Assembly (NCBI RefSeq): GCF_905475345.1
Contig: NC_066591.1
Span: 5,470,501-5,534,500, forward strand
Source: Vespula vulgaris
Lineage: Eukaryota > Arthropoda > Insecta > Hymenoptera > Vespidae
Reading direction: 5' to 3'
DNA length: 64,000 bases
Part shown: in pieces, positions 12,661 to 26,973 of the stretch
Layout: the number at the start of each line of letters is the position of its first letter
Numbering within the stretch: position 1 is the stretch's first letter
Program-made: the position numbers and the translations under genes
Notes under the pieces: model-generated
The model's database searches: none
Told to the model about the DNA's origin: nothing
Seen by the model: the letters and a program-made list of their open reading frames with translations, nothing else

Positions 12661-13589
12661 CTCAATTCTTCTATTCTTCGATTCGTTTTTTATTTCTCGC
12701 GTAAATTTGTTAAAATTGTTTGGAACTTTTACATGATTTTGTTCCTTTTTTCGATAATGCTTTTTAATTTTTAATGTACAGTGTATTCGAAAAATTAAAT
12801 CGTTGCATATTCGTTGTTGAAGTGTATTAGGAATCTGTCAAAAAGTTGAAAAAATTTTTACGTTCAGTATACAAACCGACAAGTTGTCTTTTAAATGAAA
12901 ACAAATTGTAGGTAATAATGATATGTTGTCATACCTTTATTGAAAATTAAAATTATATTCATCTTTGAATTTTATCCGATAATACGAAAGAAATTATTCA
13001 ACAAATTATTCGATCGCTTTATAAAAGTGTATAATTTTTCTTTTAAAATTGATCGATTTTAACGATAGAACTTGATAAAAAATTCATAAAAATTCGTTCA
13101 CATATTTCACTTTGTGTTCTTCGTTCGCATATATCGACTTATGGAGCCAGACCGTATTTGTCAGTTTAATAAATTTTCCGTGAGATTGGCAAATTCGAAT
13201 GCGTCCGAACGTGAAATCGTAATATAAGCGCCGTCCTCGAATCGAGGGATTTAGCATCGGACATAATTTAGATTCAGTGAATCTATCGATCTAATTCGGA
13301 TTCGTTGAGAGATGGAAATGTTGGAGAGAAATTATTTACATCAAGCGAGCTTACGTTCCGTATTGAAAAATTCTTTCTGGTGTTACCAAAATTTGTAAAG
13401 AAAAATTTGGTATAACGTGTAGGTAAACGCTACATCACAGTTTTATAAAATCTTCAACGAAACGGTAACAATAAAGTTAAACGATTCACTTTGTAGAAAT
13501 TAAATACAATGCAATTTCGATGTAAGTTCATGTACGTTAGAATTTCATCGTATTACAACGCGTACACGCAGTCAGATAAACGCGGAGAA

Positions 13590-13637
13590 GCGAGATTTGA
13601 ATGCGAGATTTGAATACGAGATTTGAATGCGAGATAA
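13590..13637. repeat. tandem 13/14-base repeat
   Basis: Three to four copies of GCGAGATTTGAAT with small changes. Confidence 0.85.
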
Positions 13638-14044
13638 GGACGAGATGTCTCAGTATCGCACTGTAATTTTAGATAGAATTTCACACGAGTTTGTCTGTAC
13701 TATATCAAATAAAAAAAAAAACATTCTTATAATCTAAAGAATTATATCTTCCGTGTACTGGCAGTCTCATATTTAGCTCCCCATTTTTCGTGAAATGTTC
13801 CAGAAGGCTGGCTTTAAAAGAGACATAGAGCTACTCTTTTTCTCTTTCTCTTTTACTGTCGTTTGACTTTTGGAAATTTGGTTCAAGCTTGAAAAAAGCG
13901 ATGACAATAGATGACCGAGTTCTAGGCTGTTCATGATTGGCGCGCTTGTTACGAATAACTTTCAAAAACTGCCGACTATTCCGAGAACTCGCATGAGCTT
14001 CGGTTAATAGCTGCATCGGATTCTGGCCGAGTTTTTAAGAATAC

Positions 14045-14045
14045 A

Positions 14046-14087
<42 letters not shown>
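14045..14087. repeat. GA microsatellite
   Basis: Nearly pure GA run of about 40 bases. Confidence 0.95.
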
Positions 14088-14089
<2 letters not shown>

Positions 14090-16338
14090 AATAGATAGTA
14101 GGATTTTCGGCTTATAGCGAGATAACCGTCATAGCTTCACCGAACGAATACAATATACCTTGAACACGATGAGCTTCTTGCACTGGAACGTTTTCTTTCT
14201 GTCAGAAAATTAAGATGTGCCATTTAGACTTACGAACAATTGTTCTTGTCATAAAAAGATCTCACGTCGCAATCAATTTTTTCCCGATAATCTCGAATTT
14301 TCTTTCCATTTTATTTTCACAAATTCGATCGAGTTCTTTCGAACAAAAGTAGTTAAAGTGATGGAATATCTATTGGTGATATAACGAAGCTGATATTATC
14401 ATAATTAGACGAGTATCGATCATGTTGCATGTAGGTTTACATTTTGTGGCTAGCCGGAATCATAGAAATTTTACCATATTCCCATAATTCTATTAATACG
14501 ATTACTGACGTTGACACGTTGAAAATGTATCCCCTAGCAACATAATTTTCTACGTATGTATCAATTTACATTATTGAATAATTTGTTCCAATGAAATAAT
14601 TATTTGTTTCTTGATTTGATAACTTTGAAATTATGAAAAGTATTGTTTTTCTTGATGAAATAATTAAAACTTTCTTCATTGTTAAAAATCGTTCAATTTC
14701 AAAGATTTAAGCTCTTTTTTATTTAGATGATTTAGAATATATTTACATCTATCTGATAGTCGAAGTACTTCAAATATATTGATTAATTTTCAATGGATTA
14801 ATCGTACCATCTCGTATTTCTTATATTAATTACTTCGATTAATATCACACGATATAAATATACAAATTAATTAAGGTTTAAGTTTCGTTCAAATATCTGC
14901 GCTGTTAAATCTTCTTTCCGACACTTTATACATGACGATATTCAACTTCGATTGTGAAATATAAAGTCCATTCATGTCTCTTCGTCTTATTAAATGTATT
15001 TCTATAAAGAAAAGAGAGAAAAGAGATTCCCTTCTCTTTGTAAGCATCTCGATCTCATTGAAATACTTTTCGATTTTGAATACGATCGAATTTATTCAAG
15101 AATAAGTTATCTTTCATTTTCTATGTTCTACGATAGAAAATAAATTTAAAACGATACAATCTATGCATATATTGCAGTAAAGAAAGAACGAATACACGAG
15201 TCGACGAGATAGAAGTTTCGGAATGAACTACTACCTGGCAGAAATAATCGAGAGATTATTTGAAAAATGAGGAAAATTCAAGGAGAAGTTTCTCAAGATA
15301 TACCATCGGATCGAGAATGGAATATTCGAGCAAGATAAAGATTAAGAGAATGGAATAGATACGATTTAACTACGATCCAAGATAAACGATCGGTTCTTTT
15401 CGAAGAAATGTCGTATCGGATTTCGTCGATGAGACTATTATGCACTGTTAATTTCTACTTCTAATAGACACAGAGAGATACTTTTGATTTCGGCGAGAAA
15501 AGAGAAAAAGATTGGATCGACGATTTTGCATAGGGATCTTAATAGCGAGATTAAACGTCCAAAATGTTTCAACTGCGACCATAAAAATTCATGGTCTCGT
15601 TGTAACCTTTAGAAAAGAAATTCTTCGCGTTTGACTGGCGTTTACGGAAATTTCATTGGAGCATATGACAAACGATTATAATAATAATACATTAATACTC
15701 TAGATCCACAAAGTCATTCGCAAAGGATTGCTGTAGGATTCCCAAGAATGATGATTCGAACGAATTGAGTTTCTACGTTGAGTTTGAATCATTATTCGGG
15801 ATTCGTTTTATCGATGTTAATTATATCGACATTCATCGACGTTCGATATATTATGATGTTGTTTGCGCGCTTCTCTGTAATTTGTTTATCTTGCGAGAAA
15901 AGGATGGAAGAATAAGATCAGAAAAAGAATGAGATGTACTACAACAGGGAAGATAGACAAGTTGCAATATGAGAAAATGGCACCATAATATGCCTTACTC
16001 CGAGTCGTATAGTTATTTTTCATATCTCGCAAAAATTTTTAGATATATTCTATAATCTCAAACGGTGAGATCGTGACGATCTTACGAATAATTCATATGC
16101 GAATGATACCTTAATAAATCTATGTACTTATTTTTGTTGATTAGGCGATCGGGCTTCGGGTCGAACTTCGTCGTTTCCTTAAAGAGAAAATTTTCACCGT
16201 TTCTTAATTTCTCGTTTTCTCTTGATGCATGTATATCTACCTACTTACTAATATTTAATATAATATCGAAAATTAGATTCTTTCGTAATTATCGATCGTT
16301 TTTTTAAGATGTCGTTAAAAGCGCATGCAAAGTACATG

Positions 16339-16977
16339 CAGTGTGTCCCAAAATTAAAAATAACTATTTTAATGAAATCGGCTGAATTAAAAAAAGGAAA
16401 CAAAAAACTGACATAAATTTATGTTTATTAATTAATTATGATTCAAAAACGATTTAAATATTTTAAATCAAAATTTTATTGTGAATATGTGCTGTGCTCA
16501 ATACGTGCTGTATCTCTATTCCTGCAAATTTTTAATCTATCCTTAGCATAGCGAAAAAAAACACATTTTCGAGTTATTGTCTTGTATATGTTGAGTCTTC
16601 CATTGACTTCCGCAACTGAATAATTGTCGTACTTGTTCGATAACAATTGTTTGTTATGTGCTATCCTCATATTCTTCCCATCTCATCGGGTATGGATTTA
16701 ATTATTTTAAATTTGTTTATAAATTCATGAATCGCTTTATCTATAGGATGATTTCATTACATTGCACTCCATTGATATGGGATATTACAGCAAAGATGCA
16801 TTCTTATATATTTATTGACAGAGTTCTCAATTTATTGATAAAGTTGTGAATGAGAATAAAATTTGAGAATTTATATATTTTTAATACACACTGGACACAA
16901 TAAACATAAATAAAAGGGAGTTTTTAAAAACACTGTCCGATTTCATCGAAATAGAAAATTAATTTTGCTACACACTG
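16339..16977. mobile_element. degenerate DNA transposon with about 41-bp terminal inverted repeats
   Basis: The left end CAGTGTGTCCCAAAATTAAA (16339 on) matches the reverse complement of the right end, CAGTGTGTAGCAAAATTAAT (ending 16977), and both continue to a shared ATGAAATCGG. That is about 41 bp at roughly three-quarters identity. The right end is followed by TA and the left preceded by TG, suggesting a mutated TA target duplication as in Tc1/mariner-type elements. A third CAGTGTGT-type end lies inside near 16,885. The interior has only a short minus-strand open frame (16476-16670) of no recognisable transposase similarity, so the copy is decayed or non-autonomous. Confidence 0.6.
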
Positions 16978-17410
16978 TACCTATGTACATATTCGATAAA
17001 TTTTGAAGATATTTAGTCGTCTTCACCTTAGCTATAATTCTGCGTTATCTACCTACCTATTTAATATAGAAAGTCTTTAGAACGAAAGATGCTTAGAATT
17101 TACGGACTATCAGTAGTTTCGATGAATCGACGTGGTTCCCGAAGAACTTCTCTACGATAATTATATTTTGCGATATTGCTCACGAAACATTTCGTTTTGT
17201 CTCGAATATAGAGAAAAGACGAAATTTTTTTAGCTGAGTGATATAAAGTGCGATTCATTAAGGGTCTCGTGTCTGTCTGGAATTGTCGATAAAACGGAAC
17301 AACAATGTTTTATTTCAAATTTTTATCCATGCCAACCGCGATGTCCAAAGCGGAGCTAAATAGAGAATAAAAGAGAAATTATTGTCCATGTGTATAAATA
17401 ATATCAATAA

Positions 17411-17497
17411 TATTGATAATAATAATAAATATAATAATAATAATAATAATAATAAATAACGATGGAATGGAAGAGAGAGACAGAGACAGAGAGAGAA

Positions 17498-17562
<65 letters not shown>
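17411..17562. repeat. AAT array followed by long GA array
   Basis: AAT-type repeats at 17411-17457, then an almost pure GA run from about 17471 to 17562. Confidence 0.95.
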
Positions 17563-17565
<3 letters not shown>

Positions 17566-18716
17566 CCCACGTACCTTTGTATTCTATTAAAACTAAAAAT
17601 AAGATAATGCCCTCGTTCTTTCAAAGTTCCGCGTTCGGTCGTGCCCGATCGCGAAGATATTTTAGACACGATACTTAATTAAAAATCGCTGGGCGTCGAT
17701 TTGAAGAACGTCCCTCCCGTCGTTGTTTCGCTGTACGATCGATCGTTGAGACGCCTTCGGTAGACAGATAGTAGATTTTCCATTTAATTTAATTTAATTT
17801 CTTCGCGATAAATGTAATATGAAGCTTAAATTAAACAATACGATTATTAAGGATTTTTACGATACATTCCTTCGACGCGTTTACGTTGTTCCACTTATAA
17901 GGTGATGTCCTATCGTGAGTAGATTTTTTATTTACTCTCCGTGTAGATTGGTGTAATATATACATATACATATACACGCATATTATAAGGGAATTAATGA
18001 AGAATTTGAGAAAGATAGAAAGAGTTCGTAAACTATTATTTGGACATAATGAGGATACGCTTAAATGTCCTGACGTTTTTCAATCGAGTATCATATGTGT
18101 ATAATAATTTGTTGAAATAAAAAGAGAAAAATATAGACGAGTATAAAAACAGAACTTGTTGAGAGAATTTAAAAAGTGATGGACGAATGATATCTCGACT
18201 AACGATCGATCGATACAAGCGCGTTATAATATCATACGGAGAAGAAAAGAGAGATAAATGAAAAGAGAAAAAGAATGCTCGTAAAAAGATAACAATACCG
18301 ACTATCCGTGTAACCAGGATATAAATATATACATTCTAGGTTGTAAATATTTCGTCGAAGTTCGTGAGAAACACTTATTTGCGTTGAATGTAATTAACTT
18401 TGTAATTATCTGTAACGATCTAACTTGAGTCGAAGAAGAAAACGAAAAAAAAGTACAGAGAGAAATAACATATATACGTATATATACATATATATATATA
18501 TACACATATATATATATTTATATATATACACATATATTATATTATAAACATTATATTACGAGTGAAAAGCAGAGAAACAGAGATTATACATATACGAGAC
18601 AAATTCACTCTCTCTCACACACACTTGAAGCACTATGCGTCGCGCAATAAAATAAATTCTAAATCGTTTCAAACTACTAGTATGCGTGAAAGTTTGAATG
18701 TGTTCAAGGTTTTAAG

Positions 18717-18756
18717 AAAGAAAGAAAGAGAGAAAGAGAGAGAGAGAGAGAGAGAG
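18717..18756. repeat. GA microsatellite
   Basis: GAAA/GA run ending in GTGTG. Confidence 0.85.
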
Positions 18757-19002
18757 TGTGTAGTCGAGCGAATATGTTGTGTGCATGTATGCAAGAGAGA
18801 TAAAGAGAGAGAGGAAAAAAGATAGAACAAAAGAGAGTATATACTTGTGTGTCGTGAAAAAAGAAGGTTTCTTGTCGTTTTAAGCCACAATTAGAACCAC
18901 TGTACAAGGTAGTATTAAACAAAAAGAAAAAAAAACAAAAAACATGAAGAACAATATGCAAGAGCAGTTTGGAATTAGAATTGAAGAGATAGAAAGAGAA
19001 AC

Positions 19003-19005
<3 letters not shown>

Positions 19006-19066
<61 letters not shown>
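19006..19066. repeat. GA microsatellite
   Basis: About 60 bases of pure GA. Confidence 0.95.
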
Positions 19067-19073
<7 letters not shown>

Positions 19074-19752
19074 GAAAGGGAAGAAAGATTTAAAGTTAGC
19101 GAGAGAGCTTTTCCGTCGCAAGAAAATTTCAGGATTAGCCATTAAAAGATAATTAATTTCGTTTACCATGGGTATCAGCGTAGCACACAGTGCGCAACGT
19201 GATGTTTTAGTTTCTTTTATCCTCCCTCTCCTTTCATTAAAATATGGCGATTAAGAAACAGCAGGGGCTGCAAAAACTTTTTTCGCCATCCTTTCTCGTG
19301 TGCCAAACTTACGGAAGTTTATCGAGCCTCGTTCATATTCTTGATTAAAGTCGATGAAGATAGAAAATTCTTCGATCACTCCCCTTCTTTTATCGGAGTT
19401 TTATTCCCAGTAAAGTATGAAAGGCGTCTACGCAACTATGAGATGCAATTCAATCAGTCGCATTTAACGTGTCTTGTACTTTATGAATTAGATATTTATT
19501 CGATTTTTATTTCAATTTCGAGTCCTCTGTTTCCTTTGCACTGGCACGTTTTACGTGTGTACATCTTAGAAATACTGATGTTAAACTACGATACGTTGAT
19601 ACGAGTTATTAGAAGCCGACAGAGAGCGTTCGATCGATCACGTTTTGTACTTTGTGCTTGAAACGAGCCATCCGTGTGTAGAGAGTACGTAATTGATTGA
19701 TTGAATAATTAATTAATAATTGTAAGTAACGCAAGCGAGTAAGATAAGAAGA

Positions 19753-19754
<2 letters not shown>

Positions 19755-19814
<60 letters not shown>

Positions 19815-19822
19815 AATAATAC
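19755..19822. repeat. AAT / AAATA microsatellite
   Basis: Seventeen or so AAT units, then AAATA units. Confidence 0.95.
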
Positions 19823-22800
19823 TAAAAAAAATAATAATAATAAAACGCAAAGCGATGAATAGTTACGTTTCGTCGGCGTCGTCGCGTTTCGTAGAAAGAG
19901 AAGAGAAGAGAAGAAGGAGAAGAAGAGAAGAGGAGAGGAAGAAACCAAAAGGGAAAGGAAAAGAAATAATGAGTCTTTCAATTCACTACCGTACTGCCAA
20001 TTTTTCCGATGCGACATAATAACTTTAAATAAGAGGGTTTAATAGGCGAAATACACGACGCCCGTCTCTCGTCGTACATACTTACACACATCCATATATA
20101 CATACATACATACGTACATAAGCTTATTATTTTTTTCTTTATTCGCTCTGAGCTTTTGCCAGTAGTGAGTCCAAGAAGAACTTTAAGATTCTCTCGTGGT
20201 ATCATTTTATTCAGAAAAAGGGGGGCGCAATGAAGAGAATTCCAATGTTTCTTGTATCTTGTTTTTTCGTCGATGGGATGAGATTTAAATGAAAAGTGAG
20301 ATAAAATGCATTATTATTTTAATCAAGCGAAAGTAAATTCTGTTTAACGATTATGTCGATTATATATAAATACAACGCGTATGCACAACAATAGAATGAG
20401 AAAGATAGGGAAAGAGATTAGATCCGACAATTTGTCTTGCTCAAGCTGCGTATATTTCCTCTTTTGAAGAAAGAAAAAGAGACACAGTGATACACACATA
20501 CACTGACACATACACGTACACACAGAGTCGTATATCCTCGTACATGCTACTGTATAGCGTATATCACGTACATGTATATTTCAAATAGAATCAAAGATTT
20601 TAGTTATAAGAATCACAAAGTTTTCTTTATTCGAACATCGTTTATCCCGAAATTTATGATGAATTTAAACTCGTTCTTCTCGTGAGTGTAATTGTCCGCT
20701 GGTTAAGAAGAAAAAAGAAACAATCAAAGAAAAGTACGATTCTTTTGTAAGCAAGGCACTTGCCGTCCATGGACTTCTACGCGAGTCATTGTCGAATGCA
20801 AAAGCGATTTATGTCGAGTGCTGTATGTTCCTTGCACACCGAGAGCTCAATGTTAAACATGATTATGTTTAGTTTACGATCATTATTATTATTATTACAT
20901 AAGATTTAACTAATTATACGTTTCACTTACGTGGAGACAAACGCACGTGCACACGTCGACAGACGATTCCATGAAATTTACGACTCGTTCGCTAAGAAAT
21001 ACGATGGGCGTCGAAGTTCATTCATTGTCTTTATATTTTTTCTTAGCAATTCAAAATGATATTTTCAATATTTTTTCTATGCAATTCTATACAATTCGTC
21101 GCTTTTCGATGATAACAAACTAATTCATTGAACAAGATAGCTCTTCATTCTTCAGACGAACTTATATTATCTCTTTCATAGATCATATAATAACTCTCGA
21201 TTGTTTCAATTTTTAACCCTTTGACAACTTCCCAATGGCTTGTTATTCCAATATTTTTAGCATATGGTCAAAAATGAACATCGTTTTTTTGGATGTTGTT
21301 ATATCTTGTAAAGCATTTGGAATGTTCAGATGAGATTGGTAGAAGAAGGCTTCGTAATAGGCCATATCAATTTTTTTAAAATATGGATTTCACACGTTTT
21401 GGAAAAGACTCGTGTCTCGTAAAACGTTTATTATATGAGGTTTTGTATTTTTATTATCCGTTTGGAATTAAGGAAACGTTAAGATATTACAATCAACTGT
21501 GTTATCTCAGTCTTTTCTCGACATACCACGGCTGAATTCGGCTGAATTTGCTTCGAGAGACATGCCAAATACGCTTAAAATGGTGAAACGGAACAATTCG
21601 TTCGTAGAAAAGCGCAGAATCGTCGCGGGAACGGTCGATTATTCGATATCTAGAAAATAAATTGTACTTATTTCGGGAATTGCTGAATCCATCGTGTGGG
21701 TTTCTTCATTCGAAGGAAGTTTTCGTCGAGAGCCGACGAACTTTACATTTTTCTCTTTAGAGAAGAAGCTCCATTCTTTTTTGTGTGTATGTGCGTGTGT
21801 ATGTGTGCAAGTGCGTGTGTGCGTGAAACGCATTAACAAGATATTATTAGTATTATATATTCCGACATCTGTCATAGACTTATATAAAAAAAAAAAGAAA
21901 AATAAATCGATCGTGATTTTGATGATTATCTCTTCTATTGGATTTCGAGAATTCTATTCCGTATATCGATGTTTGGCAATAATAATAATGTTCTACTCTT
22001 AATCGTATTAAAATGATGATTGGAGAAGAAATGATAGAAGAAGAGAATGAGTGAGAAAAAAGAGCAATCAAGCGTAATTAAACTGGGAGGAAAAAACAAA
22101 ATAAAAAGACAAAAAAAGAAAAAGAAAACAAAACTACAAAAAAGAAAGAGAACAGATACTACCCCAATTAGATATAAAGAAAAAGGGACAAACGTTTTAA
22201 TCGAAGGCGTTGTCCAACTTCGATAGTTTCCACGCCTTATTCCAAAAAAGGAAGATAAATAAATTGATCTTCGTATTATCTATCATCATACTCTATTTAC
22301 CTTCTGACAGTCCTTCACTTAGCTTTCCTCGAGACGATAAGGGAGATGTGAGATCGATTAAATCGATTTCTCGTTGATAGTCTTACTAAAAGATTCGACG
22401 AACCTATGTAGCAGTGACTTCGTTCTATCGTTCTCGTTCCTTGCCTTTTGAAATCTCGATCGTCTATATTTCTTAAATGTCCTATTTTTACAAATATTCT
22501 ATGTATATAAAACTTGACTATAATTTAATTTCAACGAATCGAGAGAGATTCATTTATGTAGATAGGAGTACTCTTTAGCGTTTCTTTGTTCTTCGCGACT
22601 TGTAGAAAATCGTCTCCCAAGAGTAATCAAAATTGAAAAAGATAAAAAGAAAAAAAGAACATAAAGAGAGAAAGAGGAAATAGTAGAGAAAAAGACGAGA
22701 AGCACGAATGTTCTACTCGTATATAAAAATTTATCATTTATTGTACGTTCGAAATCTTTCATATTACTTTTTTTTTTCTTATAATCGTCAGTCGTTCTAG

Positions 22801-24501
22801 AACGTCATCCAGACAGTCATCTCGATAAATTTAAGATTAGATTCTTTGTTCGTATCTAAAAAAAAAAAAAAAAACAAAGTTGATGCTCCGTTAAAAGCGT
22901 ATAGTCATTAGGATAGAAGGTATATTGTGACACTATAAAGGAAAACTTTATCGATAAAGCACTATGGAACGTTGTATAGTTATTGATTAAATGTTTTATC
23001 GATCGTTTCTATTTAATCAAAATCTTATGACTTACTTTTTTATATATGTTACGTCATACTTAATACTTAAACTTACGTTTTCTCGATCCAATTAGTATCT
23101 CTATCTCATTGGTTTCTCAATGAAATAATGTTATTATCACCCGAGACGTATCAATAGTCGCTGATAATTCTAGTCAATTTTTTTCTTTGATTATACGGTA
23201 CTTAAAACAAAAATAGAATATATCGTATATTACAGAGTATTCCAAAGGGAAGATCTTGTTAACTATCGAGATAGAGTATACGTACTTGTTAGCCCATCGT
23301 TAGAAAGTTTCTAGTTAATTACGAAAATGTGAATATCCTGTTGGAAGATCAGGACGGCTCAAACAACTATGTTACGATCGTATCGCACGCACATCGGATA
23401 ATTAAACGTAGCTACTTGTGATAAGGTTAAAACCGATCGATTCAAACTATTCTGCTCGATTACACACAAGCTTTGTGTTTAACGATTCATCTAGGTTTGC
23501 ACGATGATATCGAATCTTATAATTAAATGCGACGTTCAACGCGCGTGATATGAATAAACTATTGTAACATTGTTTTAAAAGAAAGAAAAAAAAAGAAAAC
23601 CCGTGAATTTTTATTAAAAAAGTTAATAAACAGCCAAACGAGTAAATGAAAAACAAAGGATCGTATAGAATATTTAAATTAATAGCGACTTTGCTCAACG
23701 ATTCGTTGCAAAGTACTACAATTACGATTTCTTACCTGAAAAGAAATCGTCCTTTGAGAAAGTACAATCCATTAAATCGATTCACTTCAATTAATTGCCC
23801 CTTGACATGGAGAGGATGATCCATCGAGTGTAGGACGTCGCGATTATAAAATAAAGGCGCCGGAAAGTGGGTACCTTTTCTCCTTCTTTAAGCTCATAGC
23901 AAATCTATCATTAAATATCGATCGTATAACATTACGAATTTATTAATCGGGCTATTATCTTTAACCTGTGCAAGGATGATTTGTTTCGTTTTCTGAAAGA
24001 TGAAAAGTAGGTAATGTTGGCTTTTATTTGCACGAAACTTTCTTTCATAAATTCTAAGAAAAAAAAAAAAAAAATGCATTCTAAAACGTTTTAATAGAAA
24101 GTAGAAAAGCCTCGTATTTCGCTTTCTCGATTTCAAGTCCCGTCGGCTTGTGCGTTCGTCTGCGTGCGCGTGTGCGTGTGCGTATGCGTGTGCGTGTGTA
24201 TATGTAAGGAAAAGAGCGTAGATGTATTTAACGATAAAGAAAAAGAAAAAAAAGGAAAAAGAAGAAAAGAAAAGAAGACAGAGAAGGTGTCAAAGTCGTT
24301 AGAGGATTTAATCACTTATCCTGATCGTTCCCAACTTTCTGTTCCTTCCTACAAGATTGCCTTTTCCTTCCTTACTTTAGTCAAAGAAATAAAAAACTTG
24401 CAAGAAGGTTTCGCGGTAATATGGGATTGGGATGCTATCTAGACGGCTTAGAAATATATGAAAAAGTGACGGTGCAAGCACGTGTGTTGGTATCTGCGTG
24501 T

Positions 24502-24522
24502 GAAAGAAAAAGAGAGTGAGAA

Positions 24523-24571
<49 letters not shown>
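24502..24571. repeat. GA microsatellite
   Basis: Interrupted, then pure GA run. Confidence 0.95.
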
Positions 24572-24577
<6 letters not shown>

Positions 24578-26589
24578 AAGTGAAGGAAACTGAGCGCAAA
24601 TTGAATGGGAGCTATTGATAAAATATAGGATGGGAATTTAAAATAGTTTCGGAAAATTTCTATACGTATTTTCTATCTTATACTAATTGTTTAAAATATC
24701 AATAATTGTTTAAGTCGTTCGAATACTATAGATCATTGCTTAATAACATCAAATGATTTATCTATGCGTTTCTATTAAACTATAATTATTTTCATTTATA
24801 TAGACCGTGAAATATAACGATCGTATGAAGTAATTTTTATATCTATTTAGATCAAAGAAATAGATAAAATTAAATAAGTTTATATATCGCTATAATTTTT
24901 TCTTTTTTTTTTTTTAAATATTCATCCATTTGGTTTCAGTTTTAACGTAAAAATTTGATATTGCCTAGTATGTAAACGTCGTAACTAAAAGTGTTCGTTA
25001 GTATTTCCTTTTTTCTTTTGTTCTATTGAAACAGAGAACATGGTTATAAATTTGTCGAGACTATTTTAGAAATCATCGTGTGTAAAGAACAGCTGAGACT
25101 AAAGAGGATTATCAAGCGAAGATCGATGAATCGAAACGAACTTCTCCTAAACGAAGGGATTAACCTTCTCGTAAAAATCGCGAGTCGATATCGTTCTTTT
25201 AGGGGTGTATTACGAGCGACGGAATCTGGGCGCGATTTTCCGTGCGTTGCTAGAAATAAAAAAAAAGAAAAAAAAAAAACAGAAAAAAGAAGAGAAAAAA
25301 TAAAAACGTACAACCGATCGTGGATCGATCGTTGCCGGAGTTTTAAAGCAGGTTGCACGTGGATATACACACCAGTGGAACCCACTTCGATGCCTCAAGA
25401 ATATATTTATTATCGAACATTTCATGAAATAATGAACTGTCGGGAGAGATATATAAAAATAAAGTACTGTCTTTATTCACGTTGTTTCGATGTTTCTTTT
25501 TCTACTTTCTTCTCCCACAAAATTCAATCCCCTCGTTGATGATTTTTTTTCTTAATTTTCACGATAAAGCAAGAGAGAACGTAGAAATGTTCTCATAAGT
25601 ATCGCTATATGGGATATTATACCTCTGATGGTAATTTATTAACAAAGTATTTCTATTTAGTTTACTCTTACACATATTACTTATATTTAATGATTTAGAA
25701 AGAATATTAACTTCTATGACTTCTATGAATATAATCTTCTTATATAACTTCTATGAATAAATTGTTGTTTTTCACATAATGAGTTAATAATAACGCAGTA
25801 CCGATAATTTAGAGAAAGATTAAACTTTGCGATTCGATTTCCGTTTTATCAAAAAAAGACTTACGATAGCATGATATAATAGGAAATTCGATAAAAATCA
25901 TTAAATGCGCGAATAATAACGATCGTAAATGTATTTTAACTACTCTTTCTTTTAATTCACGTTGATATAAAAAACGCGTAGGTATCAACGTAATTTATAA
26001 ATAAATAAATATATGTGTATATATATATAATTAATGATGTGATTAATAATCTTCTCTCCATAGACGCGAAGCATGTAATTTCAAGATGCTCTTATGATTT
26101 AACTAGACAGTGTAATGGCAATGAGGCTTACCACGTAAGGGATACCACATTATTGTCTAGTAGTAAAACCCACAAGTGGTCGTACATTCCTACGATAAGA
26201 TTCTCTATTATATCTGCGGCTTGCCACAATATTAAATCTTCGATCAAGTAAGTAAGTGAGCTGCTGTTTCCATGAGAAAGCATTTCTACATTTTTTTTTA
26301 ATTAAATACTCATTTTTAATCCTTTGCACTCTCTGCGTTTTCTTTTTTTTAGTCATTTAAAGCAATTTTCACATACAAAATCATGTTTATATATCAATAT
26401 ACGCATAAATAGGTATGCAAATATTAATAAATGCAATTATTTGATAAAACGTCGTTGCATGCAAAGGATTAAAAAACTCAACGAATTAAATTTGTTATTA
26501 CTTGCATAAATAGAAGAATTGTTCTTTTAAATTAATAACGTAAAGTTAATATTAATTTGTTGATACGACTTGTAAGTATAGATTTTATA

Positions 26590-26875
26590 CAGGGTGATAA
26601 TAAAGTTGTTTAGGCTAAAATAATGAAGAGTTTCTATAAATATATGTTATATATGGTTTCTGATGTTATAGGAAATTCGATAAATTCGTTCCTAATTTTT
26701 TTCATGGGATATCAAACATTTCTTTTAAAGTGATTATTATATAATTATAGATAAGAGATTAATACTAACTTGGTAAATGATGTATCATAAAACACATTTA
26801 TATAAACTTTGTTTCCTTATTTCAAACTAAACTATAAGTCTTGAAAATATCAGCCAACTCTTTATCAATACTCTG
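26590..26875. mobile_element. MITE-like element with terminal inverted repeats, TA flanks
   Basis: The left end CAGGGTGATAATAAAGTTG and the reverse complement of the right end, CAGAGTATTGATAAAGAGTT, are similar inverted repeats. TA flanks both sides (26588-26589 and 26876-26877). The interior is AT-rich with no coding sequence. Size and ends fit a Tc1/mariner-derived miniature element. It sits about 100 bases downstream of the pHCl stop codon and may be part of that gene's 3' UTR. Confidence 0.55.
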
Positions 26876-26930
26876 TATAAAAGGCACTTTTGAATCATAT
26901 TTTCTTCGATTTTTAATGTCTCTGTTTGCT

Positions 26931-26946
26931 AATCGATCGATCGATT
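26931..26946. repeat. 16-base perfect palindrome in the pHCl 3' region
   Basis: AATCGATCGATCGATT reads the same on both strands and lies 28 bases past the pHCl stop codon. It could be chance in CG-tolerant DNA. Confidence 0.6.
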
Positions 26947-26973
26947 GGCAACGTGGAGGAGATTTTTCTTATT

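Larger units (their letters stand above)
9200..16338. other. non-coding AT-rich stretch
   Basis: No supported gene. After 9200 comes a short moderately GC-rich tail and an A-rich run that could be 3' UTR. A strong acceptor with an open 46-codon plus frame at 11,164 and a promoter-like block at 11.74-12.66 kb are described separately. The rest is AT-rich with scattered short open frames on both strands. Confidence 0.45.
16978..26589. other. non-coding AT-rich stretch with many microsatellites
   Basis: No exon that I can support. Open frames at 19341-19661, 21694-22002 and 25078-25539 are low-complexity or lack splice sites and family features. The lysine-rich 25-kb frame spans an A-rich run. 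Probably intergenic DNA between the channel gene and whatever lies to the left. Confidence 0.5.

Noticed and set aside
25078..25539. 153-codon plus frame
   Set aside because: Spans an A-rich low-complexity run; the two sides have no family features and the opposite strand is equally open.
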